Of a stretch of 5,204 bases of DNA, positions 1-5,204 are shown piece after piece; position 1 is the stretch's first letter, and every line of letters begins with the position of its first letter. The notes under the pieces were generated by a model. It had not been told where the DNA came from, did no database searches, and saw nothing but the letters and a program-made list of their open reading frames with translations. The DNA is from CAWUIH01 sp963922495 (GTDB lineage: Bacteria > Pseudomonadota > Gammaproteobacteria > Coxiellales > Coxiellaceae), in the NCBI GenBank assembly GCA_963922495.1, contig CAWUIH010000094.1:1-5204 (forward strand). The letters run 5' to 3'. Position numbers and translations under genes: made by a program.

Positions 1-2
1 AG

Positions 3-122
3 GATAATCTGGAAGAAGCTATCAAACACTTAGCTGAAATAGTGTTGCACTTCACGCGAGATTCTGCCACACTATTGCTGGGACTGATAAATGTCATTAT
101 CAATCCCAGCCAAATTGAATAA
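3..122 (+). CDS. 3' end of an unidentified protein gene entering from the left (partial)
   Basis: A plus-strand frame is open from the first bases of the window for 39 sense codons and ends with TAA at 120-122. The translation begins DNLEEAIKHLAEIVLHF and ends INPSQIE. It is rich in Leu, Ile, Ala and Glu with amphipathic helical spacing, as in the C-terminus of a soluble alpha-helical protein. I do not recognise the family. The frame would converge on the neighbouring minus-strand gene, with only 15 bases between the two stop codons, a compact tail-to-tail arrangement. The alternative is chance: 39 open codons is not rare in AT-rich DNA. The opposite strand also has an open frame here (ATG at 97-95 running off the left edge), but its Ser/Cys-rich translation looks less like a protein. 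The start and most of the gene, if real, lie outside the window. Confidence 0.4.
   Translation, partial: DNLEEAIKHLAEIVLHFTRDSATLLLGLINVIINPSQIE
77..110 (-). terminator. Long hairpin downstream of the DUF1640 gene (possible terminator or 3' stabiliser)
   Basis: Positions 77-90 and 97-110 are inverted repeats of 14 bases around a 6-base loop. The only mismatch in DNA (C84 against A103) becomes a G-U wobble in the minus-strand transcript, so the RNA stem is unbroken there, while plus-strand RNA would have a C-A mismatch. The outer half is GC-rich (GCTGGGA/TCCCAGC). It starts 27 bases after the stop of the minus-strand gene. There is no U-run after the stem on either strand, so it is not a canonical intrinsic terminator. 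It could instead protect the 3' end, or be a REP-like element. It lies inside the last codons of the putative plus-strand gene. Confidence 0.5.
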
Positions 123-137
123 AAAGCAGACAGCCCC

Positions 138-518
138 TCAATGCGACACGTGGGCAATCAACGTCATGATCCCCGATAACGCCGCCACCGCTGCAAACAA
201 CATCCCCCCAAACCAAATCTTTAAATCTCGTTTTACCACCTCAATCTTAATCGTGAGGTCTTTTCTGACATTTTCAATATCTATCTTTAGTTCTTTTCTT
301 ACATTTTCAGTTTCTCTGCGAACCGTTTCAATCTTGAGCTCGAGTGTCTTTTCAACTTCCTTTAAATCGCGTTTACTCACCAATTGATCTTGAACAATCG
401 CCAAGAAGGTTTCTGCCTGCACTTCGGCTTGCTCTTGCGTAAATCCCGCCGCCATCAGTTTTTTGGCATAACTTAACGTGTCAAACGGTATCGGGTCTTT
501 TTTCTGCGGTCGGGCCAT
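138..518 (-). CDS. DUF1640-family coiled-coil protein with a C-terminal membrane anchor
   Basis: The product has 126 residues. Residues 12-36 (FDTLSYAKKLMAAGFTQEQA and following) match the signature of the DUF1640/CCDC90 family, which recurs in proteobacteria and is related to the mitochondrial coiled-coil proteins that include the calcium uniporter regulator MCUR1. Residues 49-100 are a charged coiled coil made partly of 11-residue repeats (NVRKELKIDIE, NVRKDLTIKIE, then VVKRDLKI). Residues about 101-122 form a single hydrophobic helix, so the protein is probably anchored in the inner membrane by its tail with the coiled coil in the cytoplasm, likely as an oligomer. There is no signal peptide and no catalytic motif. 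The ATG at 518-516 is preceded by a weak GGAAAA five bases upstream; the family signature begins 12 residues in, which supports this start. Length is typical of bacterial members. Its biochemical role in bacteria is not known to me. Confidence 0.85.
   Translation of the reverse strand: MARPQKKDPIPFDTLSYAKKLMAAGFTQEQAEVQAETFLAIVQDQLVSKRDLKEVEKTLELKIETVRRETENVRKELKIDIENVRKDLTIKIEVVKRDLKIWFGGMLFAAVAALSGIMTLIAHVSH
243..308 (-). repeat. Two tandem 33-nt repeats encoding hendecads of the coiled coil
   Basis: Positions 308-276 and 275-243 (read on the minus strand) are adjacent 33-base units with 26 of 33 bases identical. They encode ENVRKELKIDI and ENVRKDLTIKI. A third, more diverged unit follows (EVVKRDLKI, residues 93-101). 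Most differences are at third positions or in conservative codons, which suggests duplication followed by drift under selection for the coiled-coil pattern. Confidence 0.7.
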
Positions 519-524
519 GCGTGT

Positions 525-538
525 TTTCCAGTTGGAAA
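525..538. promoter_or_regulatory. Inverted repeat over the DUF1640 gene's ribosome binding site
   Basis: TTTCCA at 525-530 and TGGAAA at 533-538 are perfect inverted repeats separated by two bases. The weak Shine-Dalgarno (GGAAAA on the minus strand, 529-524) lies within one arm, so a transcript folding here would partly hide the ribosome binding site. It could equally be a small protein operator, or chance: six-base arms are short, and a two-base loop would cost the innermost pair in RNA. Confidence 0.3.
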
Positions 539-594
539 TTGGTTAAATCATTTGTATCCATTAACTTGTGTTTGCGACAAAGTGCTGTAAAGAA

Positions 595-613
595 TACAAT
601 GTTTATTATTGTA
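595..613. promoter_or_regulatory. Inverted repeat covering the -10 box (possible operator)
   Basis: TACAAT at 595-600 and ATTGTA at 608-613 are perfect six-base inverted repeats seven bases apart. One arm is the -10 box of the minus-strand promoter, and the other overlaps the predicted transcription start. A dimeric repressor bound here would block initiation. On the plus strand the left arm is also a -10-like TACAAT with TTGCGA 17 bases upstream (572-577), giving a face-to-face promoter-like pair; no gene is apparent on the plus strand to its right. Site function is inferred from position only. Confidence 0.35.
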
Positions 614-636
614 TCAAAGACCACTACGCTTAACAA
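608..636 (-). promoter_or_regulatory. Sigma70-like promoter for the DUF1640 gene
   Basis: On the minus strand, TTGTTA (636-631; 4 of 6 to TTGACA) is followed by a 17-base spacer and TACAAT (613-608; 5 of 6 to TATAAT). The spacer ends in TGA, giving an extended -10 (TGnTACAAT). The start of transcription would fall near 601, leaving a leader of about 80 bases before the ATG at 518. It is the best sigma70 match I found in the window, and its position right upstream of the gene supports it. Confidence 0.6.
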
Positions 637-861
637 AGTCTACGTCGTTAGATATCCCAAGTTGCACATCGGAGATGGCATCCGAATTTCTTCATCTTAC
701 CCCACTGATGACGACAGAATTTCGTACTGAACCATCTTGCTTTACATGATATTAATGCTTTACCTTGAATCAGCATCACTAAGCAGGGGCAGGCACCGCA
801 AAAATTTGTCGTACTTTTTATCTTTGAGCACTCACAATAAAGTTTTTTCGAAAGCTTTAAG
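637..861. other. Spacer without recognisable genes between the two minus-strand genes
   Basis: With 519-636 this completes a 343-bp intergenic region. Open frames here translate to Cys/Arg/Lys-rich or broken products with no family resemblance. There is no convincing intrinsic terminator after the large gene: the nearest structure is a five-pair TAAAG/CTTTA stem around 838-858 with no U-run. Two copies of GAATTTC (683-689 and 717-723) sit in a weak, roughly 34-base direct repeat of doubtful meaning. Confidence 0.5.
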
Positions 862-3800
862 CTACAAAGCGCTGGGTGAGAGGGGCGACTCCGACTCAAC
901 CGGTTGTGCTGCCGTTGTACTTGTTTCACGATGTGGAGTGAATAGTCCAACCTGCAGAGATGCACGCGTTGTAACATTTTGACATGCTCGTGTTTCTTGT
1001 TGGCATTCTCTGTTTGTATCTCCCGCCTTCATTTCAGGAATTTTTTCTTCAAGGACGCCTTTTCCTTCATAAGCCTTTTTTAACTCTAAGATATTTGCAT
1101 CATAACACTTTTTGTAATTCTCACACTGTTTTTCTAACTGTCTGGCTTGACCTTGTGTTTGAGAAAGTGAGGTTGTGTTCATCCCACTATTTTTATCCAA
1201 CATAAAATCAACGAAATTTTTGAGCAATTGAAAAGTTTGACCTTGACACTTTAAGATCAACGCCAGACGCCTTCGCTTCCATTGTAAGAATAAACGTTTT
1301 TCTTGTGTAGCTTTTATAACTTTGCGAGCTTCAGCTATTTTTTCATCTTGTTTACCTAAATCATTTTTACTTTTCTTGACGTCTTCACGAGACTGAGTTA
1401 AATTATCTTCAGTGTTTGTAACTGCCTTCTCGATTTCATCGCTTAATTGTTTTTGCAGTTGCTTGAGCGTTTCATTTTCAGTTTTTTCATTTTCTTTTGC
1501 CGATACCAAATCAGCTCTTTTCTCACTCAAGGCTCGAGTCAGAGATATTATCTCCCCTTGTGCGTTCACAATGGATGCACTATAAATTTCATGTCTAGGC
1601 ATTTTATGCACAATCTCACCATGGGGTAGAGGTTGTTCACCATCCCACGTTGAGAGCATTGTATAAATCATTTTTTGACCATCTGATGTAGCATTTGGTT
1701 GGTAATTAGGATGTATAACCATCTTGTGTCCCTTCATAATCGCTGTATAGCCTCCCGCACTTTTACCAGATAAGAATCGCGATTTGTGCTCTTCATCTCT
1801 GGGTATGACACGATATTTACGCTCTATCAACACTTGATGTGTCAACTTTCCCCTGTACTCACCCGCGGTGACACATTCTCTTCTTTCAACTTCATCTTCC
1901 GTAGTATATCTTAATTCGAGTGTTGCGTTTTCTAAGGCATCCTTTTTGAGATATTGCAAGTTCATCTTTTCATCAGTAGAACGTTCACGATAGCACCACA
2001 ACGTAATATCGTCACTACCTATTTTCCAGTCACGTATTTCGTTTTCTCTATTTTTGATATCTTTCTCAATACCAGCGATTTCAACTTGCAGTTTTGTAAT
2101 CGCCTTCTCTTTCTTTCCTATCCATATTTTTTGCCTAGCAATGTCTTCTTTGTACTGTGCAATATTACGTTGTCTTCGTTCGGTCACTTCTTGCTTGCTT
2201 TTTTCTGCAATCTCTTGCCATTGCTGTTTAAGCTTTGCATCCATTTTGTCAGAAGACTGCGCTGTACGATTTTTAAGATCGGCTAATTGGGCTTCTAAGG
2301 ATTCTGCATACTTTTCGACTTCTTGTATCTTACTCTTGGTTCTTATTTTCTGTTTTTTCAATTCACAAATTTTTTCTTCTTCATCCTTAATCTTTTGCTC
2401 ACTCTTTTGGATCTCTTCTGGAATTGTCGTTAGGAAAGGTTCCATGATAGACTTTAAGTAAGAATTAGCAATAAGTTGGATGCAAAGCCTAAAGCCATCA
2501 CAATCTTCTCTATCTAAAAAACGAGAAAATTTAACTTTGGGAATTTGCCGTGCCTGCATGTAAGAACGTAAAACGTTTGCTCTACTCATCCTACTCGTTG
2601 CATCAATAAAACATACACGACCCTGATTTTTCATACGTTGCAGTAATGTCCAAATAGCAACTCTTCGTCTACGTTCAGTCAATTCGTCACTTCGTTTGTT
2701 AGTGGAATTTCGTAATTCATTTTGAGCTTCAGTGTGCAATTGGTTCAATATGTGATCTATCCCCTTCTCTGGGCACTCATACACACTGTGCTTTGTAATT
2801 AATAAAAAAATTGAAGCATTCAAAGATGTGTCATCCAAAATATCTGGCACTCTTTGCTCTAAGTCCTTCATCAATTCAACGACAGCAATAGCTCGTTCAT
2901 TTAAGAAAGATCCATAAGGTAAGGTCAAGACGATAGCCCTGATATTACGTGCCCCCCTCACGGCCTGTTCGATACTCACTTTGGCAGAAAGCTGGTAATC
3001 AGTTCCGCGAGTATCCCTGAAACCGGGAGTATCACAGAGTAACGTACCTGGGTAATCGAGTGAGTGGTCTCCCTTTTCCGGCTTCTTTGGTGGTTTGACT
3101 ATGGGATAACCCTGTACGTGAACTGTTTCAGAAACACCCAGCGAGCTGCCAATTTTGGCGCAGTGTTCTGGTTTAATTTTCTTTTTTACACGTTTCTTCT
3201 CGTCTATAATTAATCGCATCTCACCGTGATCTGTTTTTACCTCACGCAGCGGTACCCCAGAAAAGTAGTTGATCGAGGTACTCTTCCCAGCTCCAGTATT
3301 ACCTAAAAACATGATCAGGTCTTTCCCATTTAAACGGTCAACGTGCTCAAAGGTTTCTTCCAATATCCGAAGTGTATTTAAGTTCTTGATGGCATCATCT
3401 TTTGGAATAACCTGTTTATAACCAGCATCCAGAACAGATTGAATCAGGATAGATTCAGGTGTAACGTTCTTCATACCTTTGTAAAGTACACAAATCCCTT
3501 TCAACAATTGGGTGACTTTAGGATCACTTCTTAATTTATTTGAAGCAGTCAGTTTATCAATTTCTGCTTTTTTAACTTGTGAAATAGACTTTTTGTCAAT
3601 TAATTGATGATGAATGGTCAGTTGATTTAACAGGTCTATCAGATCGGATTCTAAATGACTATTAGCCAGATGTGCGACCAGCTCTTCACGTTTGTCATGA
3701 ATAGCTTTAATTTTCTTTAGGCGGGCCTGCTGCTTTGGATCCAATGTGCTTTCCCTTAAAAAAACAGCGTCCGGTTCTACACGATGCCGATCGTCAAACC

Positions 3801-4752
3801 AACTTACTTTATTCAAATCATCCAAGGTGACTTTTCTGGTCCAACTGGTGCGAGCATTTTTGCAAACAACATCAACGGCTAGAACGTTAGATTTTTCAGT
3901 ATATATTTTAAGGGTGTAGAAAAAATTCATTCGATTATGATGTTTCATGAGATAAGTTTCACAATGTTGAGCTTGTGCTCTAGCATCACGCGACTTTGCA
4001 TCTGACCTGCTTGTTAGCGTTTGTATGGCGTTTCCCATCTTTTGAAACATATTTTGACTAAGTTTTTCCGAAGACTTGAATGACAAATCATAAACACCCT
4101 CATCGAAGAGCGGCGTTTCATGCCCATGGGAATCCCTCGGCTTTACTTCAATACGCTTCGGTTGTGAACGATTAACATGAGCAAAAAGACTCTCGAACGA
4201 ATCGGACATCACGCTCGTTACCTGATTATTATAAAAGTTAAACGATTGAATCGTATTTTCTTTATCGAGACGCATCTCTGCTCTGCAATCGCTATCTACA
4301 AAACGTATTGAAATCAGTTGAGATTGGGAAGGGGACTGTTCTTTCTGTCTATCAATAGATTCCACATGGCGAACGAATGAAATATCGCGTGTACTGATGG
4401 TAAGCTCCTTATCAAGAATCGCATCTACCCCACCTCTCCTAATACGAATACGAGACTGAATAGAATTATTGCTTTCGATCCTTATTGCTTGGGATAATAT
4501 GTCTTTGAGGCTATAATCTTCGTCAATGTCTTCTAATTCGTCGTTCAACGCATCGACGGAAGATCCGATACCGGTGAGTGCATTCCTAATACTTGTTTCT
4601 GCCGTTGATTTATCTTTATCTCTAATGTGTTTTTCTATCTCATCCCGATCAGATTTATCCAACTTTTGCATGATGGCAGTGTTTATCAAAATCTCTAAAT
4701 ATTCGTTATCGTAAGAGATTTTCTCATTTCCAGTTTTTTTGTCCTTAGGCAT
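862..4752 (-). CDS. Very large coiled-coil GTPase, AIG1/septin-like (TRAFAC) P-loop domain
   Basis: The product has 1,296 residues. Residues 1-470 form an unrecognised alpha/beta region. The GTPase domain spans about 475-770: G1 GNTGAGKS at 484-491 (K490, S491), probable G2 Thr at 543 (IGSSLGVSETVHVQGYP), G3 DTPGF at 574-578, and TKHS at 653-656 in the G4 position, where the usual Asp is Ser. FIDATS (715-720) is a possible G5. Residues 777-911 are strongly coiled-coil; about 913-1060 look globular and beta-rich; about 1062-1155 and 1200-1240 are coiled-coil again; the last 55 residues are polar and probably disordered. No signal peptide or membrane helix is visible. The IG-x-SxT-x-GYP pattern between G1 and G3 recalls the large GTPases of ciliates and other protists, related to AIG1/GIMAP and Toc GTPases. 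Such proteins often self-assemble on membranes, and here a cytosolic or secreted role is inferred only. ATG at 4752 follows AAGGAG by six bases; the stop is TAG at 864-862. The GTPase call is firm; the biological role is unknown. Confidence 0.9.
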   Translation of the reverse strand: MPKDKKTGNEKISYDNEYLEILINTAIMQKLDKSDRDEIEKHIRDKDKSTAETSIRNALTGIGSSVDALNDELEDIDEDYSLKDILSQAIRIESNNSIQSRIRIRRGGVDAILDKELTISTRDISFVRHVESIDRQKEQSPSQSQLISIRFVDSDCRAEMRLDKENTIQSFNFYNNQVTSVMSDSFESLFAHVNRSQPKRIEVKPRDSHGHETPLFDEGVYDLSFKSSEKLSQNMFQKMGNAIQTLTSRSDAKSRDARAQAQHCETYLMKHHNRMNFFYTLKIYTEKSNVLAVDVVCKNARTSWTRKVTLDDLNKVSWFDDRHRVEPDAVFLRESTLDPKQQARLKKIKAIHDKREELVAHLANSHLESDLIDLLNQLTIHHQLIDKKSISQVKKAEIDKLTASNKLRSDPKVTQLLKGICVLYKGMKNVTPESILIQSVLDAGYKQVIPKDDAIKNLNTLRILEETFEHVDRLNGKDLIMFLGNTGAGKSTSINYFSGVPLREVKTDHGEMRLIIDEKKRVKKKIKPEHCAKIGSSLGVSETVHVQGYPIVKPPKKPEKGDHSLDYPGTLLCDTPGFRDTRGTDYQLSAKVSIEQAVRGARNIRAIVLTLPYGSFLNERAIAVVELMKDLEQRVPDILDDTSLNASIFLLITKHSVYECPEKGIDHILNQLHTEAQNELRNSTNKRSDELTERRRRVAIWTLLQRMKNQGRVCFIDATSRMSRANVLRSYMQARQIPKVKFSRFLDREDCDGFRLCIQLIANSYLKSIMEPFLTTIPEEIQKSEQKIKDEEEKICELKKQKIRTKSKIQEVEKYAESLEAQLADLKNRTAQSSDKMDAKLKQQWQEIAEKSKQEVTERRQRNIAQYKEDIARQKIWIGKKEKAITKLQVEIAGIEKDIKNRENEIRDWKIGSDDITLWCYRERSTDEKMNLQYLKKDALENATLELRYTTEDEVERRECVTAGEYRGKLTHQVLIERKYRVIPRDEEHKSRFLSGKSAGGYTAIMKGHKMVIHPNYQPNATSDGQKMIYTMLSTWDGEQPLPHGEIVHKMPRHEIYSASIVNAQGEIISLTRALSEKRADLVSAKENEKTENETLKQLQKQLSDEIEKAVTNTEDNLTQSREDVKKSKNDLGKQDEKIAEARKVIKATQEKRLFLQWKRRRLALILKCQGQTFQLLKNFVDFMLDKNSGMNTTSLSQTQGQARQLEKQCENYKKCYDANILELKKAYEGKGVLEEKIPEMKAGDTNRECQQETRACQNVTTRASLQVGLFTPHRETSTTAAQPVESESPLSPSAL

Positions 4753-4758
4753 ACTATT

Positions 4759-4764
4759 CTCCTT
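4759..4764 (-). promoter_or_regulatory. Ribosome binding site of the large GTPase gene
   Basis: The minus strand reads AAGGAG at 4764-4759, six bases before the ATG at 4752-4750. This is a near-consensus Shine-Dalgarno at good spacing and fixes the start; no nearer in-frame ATG has comparable support. Confidence 0.85.
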
Positions 4765-4770
4765 GTGTAT

Positions 4771-4800
4771 ATAAAATCAAAAATAAAATTAACGTCTCAA
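4771..4800 (-). promoter_or_regulatory. Weak candidate promoter of the large GTPase gene
   Basis: On the minus strand TTGAGA (4800-4795, 5 of 6 to consensus) is followed by 18 bases of A/T-rich sequence and TTTTAT (4776-4771, 4 of 6). The predicted start would lie near 4764, almost at the Shine-Dalgarno, leaving hardly any leader. That closeness argues against it, and the true promoter may be farther upstream. The region is so AT-rich that weak -10 matches are expected by chance. Confidence 0.25.
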
Positions 4801-4829
4801 ATATCAGAGTTGCGGTAATTCAAGTAGAT

Positions 4830-4844
4830 ATTGTTCGCAACAAT
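4830..4844. promoter_or_regulatory. Inverted repeat upstream of the GTPase gene (possible operator)
   Basis: ATTGTT at 4830-4835 and AACAAT at 4839-4844 are perfect inverted repeats around CGC, a symmetric shape typical of small operators. It lies about 78 bases upstream of the start codon. The arms are short, and no second copy is visible near the gene, so chance is a real alternative. The ATTGT core also appears in the inverted repeat at 595-613, but spacing and flanks differ. Confidence 0.25.
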
Positions 4845-4959
4845 TCTGTTTAATCTTACTAAAAAAATATAAAGATACGTAGACACATGGTCCTTACCAG
4901 CTTTGCCACCTCCTATATTCACATTTTTTCACATTAAATTTGGCAATTATCGGTTAGCT
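4845..4959. other. AT-rich upstream stretch with no supported gene
   Basis: Together with its flanks this makes up the 452 bases between the GTPase start and the right edge. On the minus strand a GGAGGT (around 4907-4912) looks like a strong Shine-Dalgarno, but no start codon follows at useful distance: the next ATG (4888-4886) is 18 bases away and opens only a nine-residue frame (MCLRIFIFF). I see no RNA gene, terminator or mobile-element end. Confidence 0.5.
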
Positions 4960-5127
4960 TCACCGAACCACCATCACCGTTAATTTTAAAAACACCAATG
5001 GCAAGACACATTTTTCAAATACCCGACACAAAGCATGTCTTATTTCTTCTTTCACGTTTAACTGTTCCGCATCGGGTATCAACGATTTAAGAAATTCGCT
5101 TACTGCTAGTATTATTGCCGCCGTCCA
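4960..5127 (-). pseudogene. Possible decayed gene remnant upstream of the GTPase
   Basis: A minus-strand frame runs for 55 sense codons from 5127 to the TGA at 4962-4960. It includes the protein-like stretches LAVSEFLKSLIPDAEQL and VKEEIRHALCRVFEKC, with amphipathic helical spacing. It has no ATG at its head: the codon before it is TGA (5130-5128). The same frame farther upstream (to about 5203) reads SVEETESGKEAC before three stops within about 25 bases. This pattern suits a gene broken by point mutations, with the intact portion once lying to the right. I do not recognise a family. Chance openness is a serious alternative at this length. Confidence 0.3.
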
Positions 5128-5204
5128 TCACGTCACTGCTTTTTAAAATCAGATTCTTAAACATGCTTCTTTTCCAGATTCTGTTTCCTCGACAGATGTC
5201 GGTG

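Noticed and set aside
91..387. 98-codon plus-strand open frame
   Set aside because: It lies antisense over the DUF1640 gene. Its Ser/Phe/Thr-rich translation is the mirror of Lys/Glu-rich coiled-coil codons, and the minus-strand product matches a known family.
683..723. Imperfect direct repeat around two GAATTTC copies
   Set aside because: Outside the seven-base core only about half the bases agree, so chance explains it.
838..858. Possible intrinsic terminator after the GTPase gene (TAAAG/CTTTA stem)
   Set aside because: Only five weak A/T-rich pairs with a long loop and no U-run on the minus strand.
648..977. 109-codon minus-strand frame overlapping the 3' end of the large GTPase gene
   Set aside because: The translation is Cys/Arg/His-rich without domain character and overlaps the GTPase tail in another frame. 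I considered a frameshifted C-terminus, but the GTPase frame continues without a break.
521..982. Plus-strand frames of 69 and 81 codons in the intergenic region and its edge
   Set aside because: No family resemblance, no good ribosome binding site, and composition expected of random AT-rich sequence.
1954..2461. Two overlapping plus-strand frames of 110 and 135 codons rich in Phe, Leu, Ser and Cys that look like membrane proteins
   Set aside because: They are antisense to the Lys/Glu-rich coiled coil of the GTPase, whose complement always reads as Phe/Leu/Ser. Neither has a convincing ribosome binding site.
4859..4888. Nine-residue leader peptide (MCLRIFIFF) ahead of the GTPase gene
   Set aside because: The good GGAGGT is 18 bases away, the nearer AAGGA is only two bases from the ATG, and there is no attenuator-like structure after it.
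1..5204. CRISPR array, tRNA, rRNA, insertion-sequence ends or integrase site
   Set aside because: I saw no regularly spaced repeats, cloverleaf, paired terminal inverted repeats or transposase motifs in the window.

Overview
The window is AT-rich by eye. It holds two complete genes, both on the minus strand, flanked by what look like the end of a third gene and a decayed stretch. It fits an accessory region of a bacterium: Shine-Dalgarno sequence ahead of the large gene, sigma70-like promoter elements, intergenic spaces of several hundred bases. The pairing of a DUF1640-type coiled-coil protein with a very large, eukaryote-looking P-loop GTPase suggests a host-associated or amoeba-associated gammaproteobacterium (Legionellales/Coxiellales-like). 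That placement is inference from gene content; no rRNA or housekeeping marker is present.

Layout, left to right. Positions 3-122 carry an open plus-strand frame entering from outside the window, probably the last 39 codons of a protein; its end contains a 34-nt hairpin (77-110). Positions 138-518 (minus) encode a 126-residue DUF1640-family protein: an N-terminal signature, a coiled coil built on 11-residue repeats and one C-terminal membrane helix. Its 5' region (519-636) has the best promoter in the window (TTGTTA, 17-bp spacer, TACAAT with a TG extension), an inverted repeat laid over the -10 box, and a second inverted repeat covering the weak ribosome binding site. Positions 637-861 hold nothing recognisable.

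Positions 862-4752 (minus) encode a single 1,296-residue protein and dominate the window. It has an uncharacterised alpha/beta N-terminal half, a central GTPase domain (Walker A GNTGAGKS at residues 484-491, DTPGF at 574-578, TKHS in place of TKxD at 653-656), then long coiled coils interrupted by a probably beta-rich island (about 913-1060), and a polar disordered tail. It resembles the large AIG1/septin-like TRAFAC GTPases of protists more than housekeeping bacterial GTPases. A start with AAGGAG six bases upstream is clear. The remaining 452 bases to the right hold its 5' region and a minus-strand frame of 55 sense codons with stops upstream (4960-5127), which may be a gene remnant.

The two minus-strand genes are separated by 343 bp, and the downstream one has its own promoter, so they are probably separate transcription units. 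No functional link between them can be shown from sequence. The large GTPase is the best candidate for something undescribed: a self-associating, coiled-coil GTPase that could act on membranes or on host processes.
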